Positions 1 to 7,828 of a DNA stretch of 46,975 bases are shown here, one piece after another. How positions within the stretch are numbered: the first letter of the stretch is position 1; every line of letters starts with the position of its first letter. Below the pieces are notes generated by a model. That model did no database searches and was not told the DNA's origin. It saw only the letters and a list, made by a program, of their open reading frames with translations. Source of the stretch: Nioella sp964229645 (lineage in GTDB: Bacteria; Pseudomonadota; Alphaproteobacteria; Rhodobacterales; Rhodobacteraceae); the NCBI RefSeq assembly GCF_964229645.1, contig NZ_CAXREX010000241.1, positions 1-46,975 on the forward strand, in the 5' to 3' direction. The translations under genes were made by a program, and so were the position numbers.

Positions 1-204
1 CTCGCCGAGCGGCTGAACGTGACCACCGTTGCCGAGGGCGTGGAAACCCCCGGAGAGCACAGCGTTCTGCAGCAACTGGGGTGCGATCACCTGCAGGGCT
101 TCCTCTTTTCCCGGCCGATGCCCTTTGACGAAACGATTGCCTGGATGCGCGACAGGGCCGCGAAAGCCTCTCCGCCCACCCCCTTTCGTCGCCGCATCGG
201 CTGA
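1..204 (+). CDS. EAL-domain protein, C-terminal end only (cyclic-di-GMP phosphodiesterase family)
   Basis: The frame is open from the first base to TGA at 202-204, so only the last 67 residues are visible. They contain the late EAL signatures: TVAEGVET near the start (the family's conserved glutamate-rich loop) and then the LQQLGCDHLQGFLFSRP stretch that closes the TIM barrel. EAL domains hydrolyse cyclic di-GMP to pGpG in the cytoplasm, often downstream of sensor or GGDEF domains. Whether this protein is active, or has other domains, cannot be judged because the catalytic EAL motif and everything upstream lie outside the window. A short basic tail follows the domain. The gene points towards yidC and ends about 120 bases before it; no convincing terminator separates them. 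Confidence 0.85.
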   Translation, partial: LAERLNVTTVAEGVETPGEHSVLQQLGCDHLQGFLFSRPMPFDETIAWMRDRAAKASPPTPFRRRIG

Positions 205-324
205 TACCCCGCCGAATCCGGGGCCAATCCGCGCGCAGACCCCTTTGACGGGGAAAACCGCTTGACCTTTCCAGCCTCAGTCTGTTGAACCTCCGTGACT
301 TCAACCAAGGCTGGATACGCAGGT

Positions 325-2148
325 ATGGAAGATCAGAACCAGAACAAGAACCTCATTCTGGCAATGGCGCTCTCGATGGGTGTCATTCTTATCTGGACAT
401 TCCTGTTCCCGCCGGAACAGCCCCCTGCCGACCCGGCGGCGTCCGATCCGCAGGCGGTCTCGACCGTCGATGAAAACGGAAACGAGGTCGCCCTCGCCCC
501 GCCGCCTGCGGCCGGAGCCGAAGGTGCAGGCACCGATGCCGCGCCCGAGGAACTGGTCGAGACCCCGCGCGTCGAGATCGAAACCCCGTCGCTGTCGGGC
601 TCCATTGCCCTGACCGGCGGCCGGCTCGATGACCTACTGCTGACCGACTACACCGAGACCATCGAAGAGGGGTCCCCGAACGTGCGCCTGCTGTCGCCCG
701 TGGGCGAAGCCGGGGCCTATTACGCGCTTTATGGCTGGACGCCCGGCGGCGCGCTCGATTTCGACCAGGTTCCCGGTGCGAACACCGCCTGGGAACTGGA
801 GGCAGGTGACCGCCTGACCCCCGAAACCCCGATCACTCTGGTCTGGGACAACGGCTCGGGCCTTGTCTTCCGCCGCACCATCTCGGTCGACGAGGACTAC
901 CTGTTCACCATCACCCAGTCGGTCGAGAACACCGGTGACACCGAGGCGCGCCTTGCCCCCTACGGCATCGTCGCGCGCCATGGTCTGCCCGAGGACCTGC
1001 AGAATTTCTTCATCCTGCATGAAGGGGTCGTGCAGAACTCTGACGGCACGTTGAACGAACTGGACTATGACGGCATCGCCGATCTCGAATTCGTTCAGCG
1101 CGAAGGCTCGCCCGCCGAAGTGACCGAGGTCACCGGGTCGGGCTGGATCGGCTTCACCGACAAGTACTGGATGACGTCGCTTGTGCCCGGCGCGGGCCAG
1201 CCCTTCACCGCCGTGACCCGCTATGTGCCCGGCGCCGAGATCTACCAGACCGAAACCCGCCTTCCCGCAGTCACGGTCGCGCCCGGCGAAACCGCGGAAT
1301 CGACCACCCGTCTCTTCGCGGGCGCCAAGGAATGGGAAACCATCCGCCGTTACGAGGCCGAAGAAGGCATCGACGGCTTCATCGACTCGATCGACTGGGG
1401 CTGGTTCTTCTTCCTCACCAAGCCGATCTTCTGGCTGCTGCACAATCTCAACGTGCTGATTGGCAACATGGGCATCTCGATCATCGCGCTGACGCTGCTG
1501 ATCAAGGCCATCCTCTTCCCGCTGGCCTATCGGTCCTACGTGTCGATGGCCAAGATGAAAGAGCTTCAGCCCGAGATGGAGAAGCTCAAGGAACGGGCCG
1601 GCGACGACCGCGAGGCGTTGCAGAAGGGCATGATGGAGCTTTACCAGAAGAACAAGGTGAACCCCGCCTCGGGCTGTCTGCCGATCCTTCTGCAGATCCC
1701 GATCTTCTTCTCGCTCTACAAGGTGATCTTCGTCACGCTGGAACTACGCCACGCACCGTTCTTCGGCTGGCTGAACGATCTGTCTGCGCCTGACACCTCG
1801 TCGATCTACAACCTCTTCGGCCTGCTGCCCTGGGCCGCACCCGAAGCCGGCAGCATCCTGGCGCTGGTGTTCATCGGCATCCTGCCGATCCTGCTCGGCA
1901 TCTCGATGTGGCTCCAGCAGAAGCTGAACCCGGCGCCCACCGATCCGACGCAGCAGATGATCTTTGCCTGGATGCCCTGGGTGTTCATGTTCATGCTCGG
2001 CGGCTTCGCCAGCGGCCTGATCGTCTACTGGATCACCAACAACACCATCACCTTCACGCAGCAGTACATCATCATGCGTAGCCACGGGCATCGGCCGGAC
2101 GTGTTCGGCAATATCCGCAAGAGCTTCAAGCGCAAGAAGAGCAGTTGA
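325..2148 (+). CDS. yidC: Membrane protein insertase YidC
   Basis: YidC inserts and folds inner-membrane proteins, alone or with SecYEG. Translation from ATG 325 gives 607 residues. A first membrane helix (about 9-28) is followed by a low-complexity Pro/Ala/Glu linker, the large periplasmic domain (about 60-340) typical of Gram-negative YidC, and the conserved five-helix insertase core (about 355-600). Arg403, in the stretch LFPLAYRSYVSMAKM, corresponds to the conserved hydrophilic-groove arginine. The cytoplasmic hairpin rich in Lys, Glu and Met follows. An in-frame ATG at 295 would add ten residues, but 325 matches the usual family N-terminus (MxDQNxNKNLIL type). A weak promoter candidate (TTGACC at 262-267) lies upstream. 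The stop overlaps the next start (TGATG). Confidence 0.97.
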   Translation: MEDQNQNKNLILAMALSMGVILIWTFLFPPEQPPADPAASDPQAVSTVDENGNEVALAPPPAAGAEGAGTDAAPEELVETPRVEIETPSLSGSIALTGGRLDDLLLTDYTETIEEGSPNVRLLSPVGEAGAYYALYGWTPGGALDFDQVPGANTAWELEAGDRLTPETPITLVWDNGSGLVFRRTISVDEDYLFTITQSVENTGDTEARLAPYGIVARHGLPEDLQNFFILHEGVVQNSDGTLNELDYDGIADLEFVQREGSPAEVTEVTGSGWIGFTDKYWMTSLVPGAGQPFTAVTRYVPGAEIYQTETRLPAVTVAPGETAESTTRLFAGAKEWETIRRYEAEEGIDGFIDSIDWGWFFFLTKPIFWLLHNLNVLIGNMGISIIALTLLIKAILFPLAYRSYVSMAKMKELQPEMEKLKERAGDDREALQKGMMELYQKNKVNPASGCLPILLQIPIFFSLYKVIFVTLELRHAPFFGWLNDLSAPDTSSIYNLFGLLPWAAPEAGSILALVFIGILPILLGISMWLQQKLNPAPTDPTQQMIFAWMPWVFMFMLGGFASGLIVYWITNNTITFTQQYIIMRSHGHRPDVFGNIRKSFKRKKSS

Positions 2149-2885
2149 TGAGCGTCACGGTTGAGGCGCTCTGGCGCCACCCGATCAAGAGCCACGGGCG
2201 CGAAGCCCTGACCCATGCCCGCCTAACGGCGGGCATGAGTTTTCCATGGGACAGGGTCTGGGCCGTGGCCCACGATGCCGCCAAGGCGGACGGGACGGAA
2301 TGGGCCCCCTGCGTGAACTTCTCGATCGGGGCCAAGCTGCCGGGTCTGATGGCCATCGACGCGGTGCTGGACGAGGACACGGAAACCGTCACCCTGACCC
2401 ATCCCGATCTTGGCACCCTGAGGCTTCGCCCCGATGAAGACCCCGACGCGCTCATCGCCTGGACCAAACCCCTGATGGACCCGGCGCGCGCGCAGTCGCA
2501 ACGCGTCCTTCGCGTGCCGGGCCGGGGTATGACCGACACCGATTACCCATCGGTCAGCATCGGCAACCTGTCGTCGCACAGGGTCGTGGAACAGAAACTT
2601 GGCACGCCCCTGTCGACCAAGCGCTGGCGCGCGAATATCTGGCTCGAAGGGTTGGCCCCGTGGGAAGAATTCGACCTGGTGGGCAAGACGCTGCGCATCG
2701 GCAGCGCCGAAATCGCGATCCGGGAACCGGTGGTGCGCTGCCTGGCGACGACCACCAACCCTGAAACCGGCAAGCGGGACGCGGACACGCTGAGTGTTCT
2801 GAACGAAGACCGCGAATTTTGCGTCTATGGCGAGGTCGTGGGCTCTGGCGAGGTCCGGCTTGGCGATACGGCAGAGGTGATCTGA
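2148..2885 (+). CDS. MOSC-domain protein
   Basis: This 245-residue protein starts at ATG 2148, sharing one base with the yidC stop, so it is probably translationally coupled to yidC. The N-terminus shows the MOSC_N-like beta-barrel (VEALWRHPIKS). The C-terminal half is a MOSC domain with the conserved cysteine in EPVVRCLATTTNPETG (about residue 200). MOSC domains occur in molybdenum-cofactor sulfurases and in mARC/YcbX/YiiM-type enzymes, where the cysteine binds sulfur or the Mo centre. The substrate of this standalone form is unknown. The link to yidC, engB and argB is recurrent in Rhodobacterales as far as I recall, but it does not point to a function. A TTG three bases upstream is a poorer start. 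Confidence 0.88.
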   Translation: MSVTVEALWRHPIKSHGREALTHARLTAGMSFPWDRVWAVAHDAAKADGTEWAPCVNFSIGAKLPGLMAIDAVLDEDTETVTLTHPDLGTLRLRPDEDPDALIAWTKPLMDPARAQSQRVLRVPGRGMTDTDYPSVSIGNLSSHRVVEQKLGTPLSTKRWRANIWLEGLAPWEEFDLVGKTLRIGSAEIAIREPVVRCLATTTNPETGKRDADTLSVLNEDREFCVYGEVVGSGEVRLGDTAEVI

Positions 2886-2886
2886 C

Positions 2887-3540
2887 ATGGAAATCCATTT
2901 TTCCCTGGCCCCGAAACCAGAACCGGAAGAGGCCGAGAAGGGCCGCCTTCTGTTCGCTGCCGGGTCCGACTTTCTCAAGGGCGTCGTCGCGATGGACGGA
3001 ATGCCGCCGGGCGACCGGGTCGAGGTGTGTTTTGCCGGCCGGTCGAACGTGGGCAAGTCCACGCTGATCAACGCGGTGACCGGGCGCAAGGCCCTGGCGC
3101 GGGCGTCCAACACGCCGGGCCGCACCCAGGAAATCAACTTCTTCACCATCGCCGACAGTCACTACCTGGTCGACCTGCCCGGCTACGGCTTCGCCAATGC
3201 GCCGGTAAAGGTGGTCGAGAAGTGGCAAAAGCTGCTCAAGGCCTATCTCTCGGGCCGCGCCAACCTGCGCCGCGCCTTCGTGCTGATCGACAGCCGGCAT
3301 GGGGTGAAGCCCGTCGACGAAGAGATCATGGACCTGCTCGACCGGTCCGCGGTCCCCTTCCAGGTGGTGATGACCAAGGCCGACAAGATCAAGAAAGACG
3401 AGATGGTCAAGATTCTCGCCCAGGTGCGTGAGGCACTGGCCAAGCATCCGGCCGCCTATCCCGAGCTGGTGGTCACCTCGTCCGACAAGGGTGTCGGAAT
3501 CGAGACCCTGCGCAGCATCATCGCCGGTATCGCGGGCTGA
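2887..3540 (+). CDS. engB: Ribosome biogenesis GTP-binding protein EngB (YihA/YsxC)
   Basis: A 217-residue Era-like GTPase involved in maturation of the large ribosomal subunit. Motifs are clear: G1 GRSNVGKST at residues 51-59, the threonine of G2 in the NTPGRT segment (about 75-80), G3 DLPG at 96-99, G4 TKAD and G5 SSDKG near the end. The N-terminal extension of about 40 residues is acidic and is longer than in the shortest family members. ATG 2887 follows the MOSC stop by one base, so the gene is in the yidC-MOSC-engB transcription unit. Length and motif spacing are normal and no key residue is missing. Confidence 0.96.
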   Translation: MEIHFSLAPKPEPEEAEKGRLLFAAGSDFLKGVVAMDGMPPGDRVEVCFAGRSNVGKSTLINAVTGRKALARASNTPGRTQEINFFTIADSHYLVDLPGYGFANAPVKVVEKWQKLLKAYLSGRANLRRAFVLIDSRHGVKPVDEEIMDLLDRSAVPFQVVMTKADKIKKDEMVKILAQVREALAKHPAAYPELVVTSSDKGVGIETLRSIIAGIAG

Positions 3541-3604
3541 ACGCAGAACGCTTGAGTGCGGCCTGCTGCGGGGCTAACAAGGTCTGAACCCAGAGGGCAG
3601 CCCG

Positions 3605-4471
3605 ATGAAGAAGCAAGTGACCATGACGACCCGCGACTACGCCGCCACCGCTCGCACCCTGTCCGAAGCCCTGCCCTACATGCAGCGCTACAACGATGCC
3701 ATCGTGGTCATCAAGTTCGGCGGCCATGCCATGGGCGATGAAGAGGCCATGGCCACTTTCGCCCGCGACATGGTGCTGCTGCGCCAGGTGGGCATGAACC
3801 CGGTGATCGTCCATGGTGGCGGCCCGATGATCAACGAGATGCTGGCCAAGCTCGGCGTGAAATCCGACTTCGTGAAGGGCAAGCGCGTGACTGATGCCGC
3901 CACCGTCGACGTGGTCGAAATGGTGCTGTCGGGCATGGTCAACAAGCGCATCGTCCAGGCGATCAACGCGCAGGGCGGCAAGGCCGTGGGCCTGTCCGGC
4001 AAGGACGCCAACCTGATGATCTGCGACCCCTCCGATCCCGAACTCGGCTTCGTGGGCGACCCGGCCGAGGTTGACCCGGCGGTTTTGCTGAACCTCTTCG
4101 AGGATGACATGATCCCGGTGATCGCCCCCCTTGGTGCAGGCCGCGCGGGCGAGACCTACAACATCAACGGCGACACCGCGGCGGGTGCCATCGCCGCAGC
4201 CCTGAAGGCCGACCGACTGCTGCTGCTGACGGATGTGGCCGGGGTCAAAAACGCGGCAGGCGAGGTGCTGACCCAACTGTCCGCAGCAGAAGTGGAACAG
4301 ATGACCGCCGAGGGCGTCATCGCGGGCGGCATGATCCCCAAGACCGAAACCGCCGTGAACGCGGTCCGAAACGGGGTGCGCGCCTGCACGAGCGTTGATG
4401 GGCGCGTGCCCAATGCCGTGCTGCTGGAACTCTTCACCGCCCACGGCGCGGGCAGCATGATCCGCGCCTGA
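3605..4471 (+). CDS. argB: Acetylglutamate kinase
   Basis: ArgB phosphorylates N-acetyl-L-glutamate with ATP, the second step of arginine biosynthesis and often the feedback-controlled one. The 288-residue product begins MKKQVTMTTRDY and carries the amino-acid-kinase fold signatures: the lysine of VVIKFGGHAMG (about residue 37), VIVHGGGP for phosphate and substrate binding, GKRVTD, the NINGDTAAGAIAAAL segment and the nucleotide-site LLLLTDVAGV stretch. AGAGGG at 3592-3597 lies 7 bases before ATG 3605 and supports that start. The alternative ATG at 3623 would lose only a few unconserved residues. The gene lies 64 bases after engB on the same strand. Confidence 0.97.
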   Translation: MKKQVTMTTRDYAATARTLSEALPYMQRYNDAIVVIKFGGHAMGDEEAMATFARDMVLLRQVGMNPVIVHGGGPMINEMLAKLGVKSDFVKGKRVTDAATVDVVEMVLSGMVNKRIVQAINAQGGKAVGLSGKDANLMICDPSDPELGFVGDPAEVDPAVLLNLFEDDMIPVIAPLGAGRAGETYNINGDTAAGAIAAALKADRLLLLTDVAGVKNAAGEVLTQLSAAEVEQMTAEGVIAGGMIPKTETAVNAVRNGVRACTSVDGRVPNAVLLELFTAHGAGSMIRA

Positions 4472-4510
4472 CGCTTGCCAAGCCATCTGCGCCGCCGCAC
4501 AGTCGCGCCC

Positions 4511-5155
4511 ATGGATCTCGCCGCTATTCAGGCGCTTGCCGCCCCGCATTTTCTGGACCTCTTCGGCGCGTTTCACGCCGAAGAGGGGGACGGCTGTCCC
4601 CCGGGGACCATGCTGCTCTTCTCTCCACTCGAACCAGGGTTCTGGGCACATGTCCGGGCCGGGCCCGAAGCGTTGGACGGTTTGCCCGACCCAATCGACC
4701 GCTGGTCCACCCGCGTGATCGGCGGCATGGCCAGGGCGCTTGACGGCACGGCGCATTTTCCCTTTGGCGGGCCGCCCTACGCGCCCTTCATCAAATGGGC
4801 AGAACGCACCGGGCGGGCCTGGCCCTCGCCGGTCGGGATGCTGGTCCATGACACGGCCGGGCTGATGATTTCCATCCGGGGGGCCATCTGGCTGGAAGGG
4901 CGGCTCGAACTGCCAGCACCTGCGGGGACCAGCCCCTGCGCAAGTTGCGACCGCCCCTGCCTTTCGACCTGCCCCGTGGGCGCGCTTGGGCCCCGGCCCT
5001 ATGACGTGCCCGCCTGTCACGCCTTCCTGGACACGGATGCAGGCGCAGACTGCCTGTCGGGCGGCTGCCTTGTGCGCCGCGCCTGCCCGGTCAGCCGCAG
5101 GTTCGGGCGAGACCCCGCCCAATCTGCCCATCACATGAGGTATTTTCACCGGTGA
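4511..5155 (+). CDS. Cysteine-rich ferredoxin-like Fe-S protein of unknown function
   Basis: I do not recognise a named family for this 214-residue protein. The first 130 residues lack obvious motifs but are well structured (several Trp, Gly and Pro). The C-terminal 75 residues hold eight cysteines: C143-x2-C146-x3-C150-x3-C154-Pro, then C169, C181, C186 and C192-Pro. The first group resembles a [4Fe-4S] ferredoxin site and the second could ligate another cluster, as in QueG- or RdxA-like ferredoxin tails; the resemblance is inferred from spacing only. ATG 4511 is chosen over a TTG at 4475. The stop overlaps the next gene's GTG start by 4 nt (GTGA), suggesting coupling with the SixA-like phosphatase. 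No signal peptide is visible, so it is probably cytoplasmic. Confidence 0.8.
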   Translation: MDLAAIQALAAPHFLDLFGAFHAEEGDGCPPGTMLLFSPLEPGFWAHVRAGPEALDGLPDPIDRWSTRVIGGMARALDGTAHFPFGGPPYAPFIKWAERTGRAWPSPVGMLVHDTAGLMISIRGAIWLEGRLELPAPAGTSPCASCDRPCLSTCPVGALGPRPYDVPACHAFLDTDAGADCLSGGCLVRRACPVSRRFGRDPAQSAHHMRYFHR

Positions 5156-5652
5156 CCCTGACCCTGATCCTCACCCGCCACGCGAAATCCGACTGGGGCG
5201 ATCCGCGCCTGTCAGACCATGATCGGCCGCTGAACAAGCGGGGCCGGCGCGATGCCCCCCGCATCGGTGCCTGGCTGCGAGAGGCGGGCTACATGCCCGA
5301 CAAGGTCACGGTCTCGTCGGCCCTCCGGGCACAGGAAACCTGGGCCGGCATCGCCTCGACGCTCGGTGGCGCGCCCAAGGTCTCGACCGCCGAGGCGCTC
5401 TACCATGCGTCGGCGGATGTGCTGATGGCCCGCGCGCGTGGGTCCTTCAGCTTCACCCACATGATGATCGGCCATAATCCCGGCATGGGCGACTTTGCCC
5501 ACCGGCTGTTGCGCGCCGCGCCCGACCATCGCCGGTTCTTGGATTTCCCGACCTGCGCGACGCTGGTGATTGATTTCGGCGAACGTGACTGGCGCGATCT
5601 CGATTGGGGCATGGGCGAGGTGCTCGGCTTCGTCACCCCGCACGACCTCTGA
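5152..5652 (+). CDS. SixA-like histidine phosphatase
   Basis: This 166-residue protein of the histidine phosphatase (phosphoglycerate-mutase-like) superfamily has the catalytic RHA motif at the extreme N-terminus (LTRHAKSDW, His10) and the second catalytic histidine in MIGHNPG (His108). Its small size and RHAKS form match SixA, which in E. coli dephosphorylates histidine-containing phosphotransfer proteins. The substrate here is unproven, and no HPt protein lies nearby. Translation starts at GTG 5152 inside the end of the Fe-S gene. A hairpin terminator at 5657-5685 follows at once, although its T-tract serves the convergent bzt operon rather than this gene. Confidence 0.88.
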   Translation: MTLTLILTRHAKSDWGDPRLSDHDRPLNKRGRRDAPRIGAWLREAGYMPDKVTVSSALRAQETWAGIASTLGGAPKVSTAEALYHASADVLMARARGSFSFTHMMIGHNPGMGDFAHRLLRAAPDHRRFLDFPTCATLVIDFGERDWRDLDWGMGEVLGFVTPHDL

Positions 5653-5656
5653 CCCA

Positions 5657-5685
5657 AAAGGAAAAGGCCCCCGAACGGGGGCCCC
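5657..5685 (-). terminator. Rho-independent terminator of the bzt operon
   Basis: An 8-bp stem GGCCCCCG / CGGGGGCC (5666-5673 and 5676-5683) with a two-base AA turn reads on the minus strand into CCTTTTCCTTTT, ending at about 5657. It lies just beyond the bztD stop codon, so it should end the leftward ABC-transporter transcript. On the plus strand the stem lacks a T-run and would work poorly for the SixA-like gene. Confidence 0.85.
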
Positions 5686-5709
5686 TCCGATCATGCGATC
5701 CCGCGCGGC

Positions 5710-6510
5710 TCAGTGGCCGAGGATCTGGCTCAGGAACAGCTGCGTGCGCGGCGACTGCGGGTTGGTGAAGAACGGCTCGGGCTCGTTCTGCTCCACGATC
5801 TGCCCCGCATCCATGAAGATCACCCGGTTGGCGACCTGCCGCGCAAAGCCCATCTCGTGGGTCACGCACAGCATGGTCATGCCTTCCTCGGCAAGCTCGA
5901 TCATGGTGTCGAGCACTTCCTTGATCATCTCGGGGTCTAGCGCCGAGGTGGGTTCGTCGAAGAGCATGATCCGCGGCCGCATGCACAGCGAACGGGCGAT
6001 GGCCACGCGCTGCTGCTGACCGCCGGACAACTGGCCGGGATACTTGTCGGCCTGTTCGGGGATCTTCACCTTCTCAAGGAAATGCATCGCCGTTTCCTCG
6101 GCCTCTTTCTTGGGCGTCTTGCGCACCCAGATCGGGGCCAGCGTGCAGTTTTCCAGGATCGTCAGGTGCGGGAACAGGTTGAAGTGCTGGAAGCACATGC
6201 CAACCTCGGACCGGATCTTGTCGATGTTCTTGAGGTCATTCGACAATTCGGTGCCGTCCACCACGATCTTGCCCTGCTGGTGTTCTTCCAGCGCGTTGAT
6301 GCACCGGATCAGCGTGGACTTGCCCGACCCCGAGGGGCCGCAGATCACGATCCGTTCGCCACGATAGACCGTCAGGTCGATGTCGCGCAGCACGTGGAAC
6401 GTGCCATACCACTTGTTCATGCCCGAGATCTCGATGGCGACCTCGTCCGAGACCTTCATGTGAGACCGGTCGATTTCGCGGTCCTGGATGGAAGTTTGAA
6501 CGTCAGACAT
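5710..6510 (-). CDS. bztD: Polar amino acid ABC transporter ATP-binding protein
   Basis: The 266-residue ATPase energises the BztABCD importer (glutamate, glutamine, aspartate, asparagine in Rhodobacter; AapJQMP is the rhizobial counterpart). It shows Walker A GPSGSGKST at 58-66, the ABC signature LSGGQQQR, Walker B IMLFDEPTSALD, and a switch histidine in VTHEMGFA. An N-terminal tail of about 20 charged residues precedes the nucleotide-binding domain. It is the last gene of the leftward operon, 12 bases after bztC, and is followed by a terminator. Assignment to polar amino acids rests on sequence type and on the neighbouring permeases and binding protein; exact specificity is inferred. Confidence 0.94.
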   Translation of the reverse strand: MSDVQTSIQDREIDRSHMKVSDEVAIEISGMNKWYGTFHVLRDIDLTVYRGERIVICGPSGSGKSTLIRCINALEEHQQGKIVVDGTELSNDLKNIDKIRSEVGMCFQHFNLFPHLTILENCTLAPIWVRKTPKKEAEETAMHFLEKVKIPEQADKYPGQLSGGQQQRVAIARSLCMRPRIMLFDEPTSALDPEMIKEVLDTMIELAEEGMTMLCVTHEMGFARQVANRVIFMDAGQIVEQNEPEPFFTNPQSPRTQLFLSQILGH

Positions 6511-6522
6511 TGAGACGCCTCC

Positions 6523-7827
6523 TTAGCGATGCCCGGTGTGGAGCTTGCGCTCCAGCCACATGGAGTAGCGGGACATGGAAAAACAGAAGATGAAGAAGCA
6601 CAGGCCGATGAAGATGAACAGTTCCCAGTAGACCCCGTTCCAGGCGGCATCCGCGCGGATGGCGTTGGACAGGCCGATCGGGTCCAGCAGGCCGATGAAC
6701 ACCACCAGCGTGGTATCCTTGAACAGGCCGATGAACGAGGACACGATCCCCGGGATGGAAATCTTCAGTGCCTGCGGCAGGATGATCAGCTGCATGGACT
6801 GCCAGTAGTTCAGGCCCAGGCTGTCCGCGCCCTCGTACTGGCCGCGAGGCAGGGCCGCAAGGCCCCCGCGCACCACCTCGGCGATATAGGCCGAGGAAAA
6901 GAGCGTCACCATGATGATCACCCTCAACATCAGGTCGAACTCCACCTCGGGCGGCAGGAAGTAGTTCAGCAGCAGAGATGCCGTGAACAGCCACACGATC
7001 AGCGGAACGCCCCGGATCACCTCGATGAAGACGACCGAGCACTTGTTGATGATGAAGAGGTCCGACTGACGGCCAAGCGCCAGAAGGATGCCCAGGGGCA
7101 GCGACAGCACGATACCCGTCACCCCAATCACGATGGCCAGCATGAAGCCGCCGAACCGGTCAGACGGGATCGACTCGATGCCAATCGGCAGGGCCGAGCC
7201 GAGCGCGCCCGAAATGGGCCCTGCCAGGAACAGCCAGTAGAGCAGCGGCACCACGATGGCGAGGATCGTCGCCAGCAGGGTGCCGAGCGTCGGACCGGCC
7301 TTGGTCAGGATCGCCCAACCGATCACGAAGCCGAGCGCCGCGACGATGGGCCCCCAGATGGTGCCCCCCCACAGCAGCCAGTAGGCCGCGAAGGGCGCTA
7401 CCGCCGTCAGGATCAGCAGCTTGCGCGACACGGTGTCGAACAGGATCGGCGCGATGGCCGCCCCGAAGATCACCAGTGCCAGGATCGGACGCCAGTAGAG
7501 GCTGGACGGGTAGAACCCGAACAGCAGCTGGTGCCACCGGTCGGAAATCACCGCCCAACAGGCGACCTCGTGCCCGTCTGCATAGATCGAGTCCCGGATT
7601 TCACGACACTGGGACAGCGACTCGGCATTCCAGATGCCGCCCACGGTCCAGGGCGTGATATGGGCCAGAACCCAGTAGATCACGTAGAGCGAGACGATGG
7701 TCAGGATGGAGTTCAGCCAGGAAGAAAACAGGTTCTCCCGGATCCACTTCACGGCACCTTTTTCGCCGATCGGGGGATCCTTGGCCTCCAGCATTTCGGT
7801 GCGGACGTAAGACGCATTGTGGTTCAT
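6523..7827 (-). CDS. bztC: Amino acid ABC transporter permease BztC
   Basis: This 434-residue inner-membrane permease is one of the two unequal subunits of the Bzt/Aap importer. The long N-terminal part contains additional hydrophobic helices not found in the short His/Gln-type permeases. The C-terminal half is the BPD_transp_1 domain, with the EAA-like loop EGADSLGLNYWQSMQLIILPQ that contacts the ATPase. The start at 7827 (ATG) follows the bztB stop by one base, which suggests coupled translation. Length and architecture match BztC/AapM. The protein ends in a short basic cytoplasmic tail. Confidence 0.92.
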   Translation of the reverse strand: MNHNASYVRTEMLEAKDPPIGEKGAVKWIRENLFSSWLNSILTIVSLYVIYWVLAHITPWTVGGIWNAESLSQCREIRDSIYADGHEVACWAVISDRWHQLLFGFYPSSLYWRPILALVIFGAAIAPILFDTVSRKLLILTAVAPFAAYWLLWGGTIWGPIVAALGFVIGWAILTKAGPTLGTLLATILAIVVPLLYWLFLAGPISGALGSALPIGIESIPSDRFGGFMLAIVIGVTGIVLSLPLGILLALGRQSDLFIINKCSVVFIEVIRGVPLIVWLFTASLLLNYFLPPEVEFDLMLRVIIMVTLFSSAYIAEVVRGGLAALPRGQYEGADSLGLNYWQSMQLIILPQALKISIPGIVSSFIGLFKDTTLVVFIGLLDPIGLSNAIRADAAWNGVYWELFIFIGLCFFIFCFSMSRYSMWLERKLHTGHR

Positions 7828-7828
7828 C

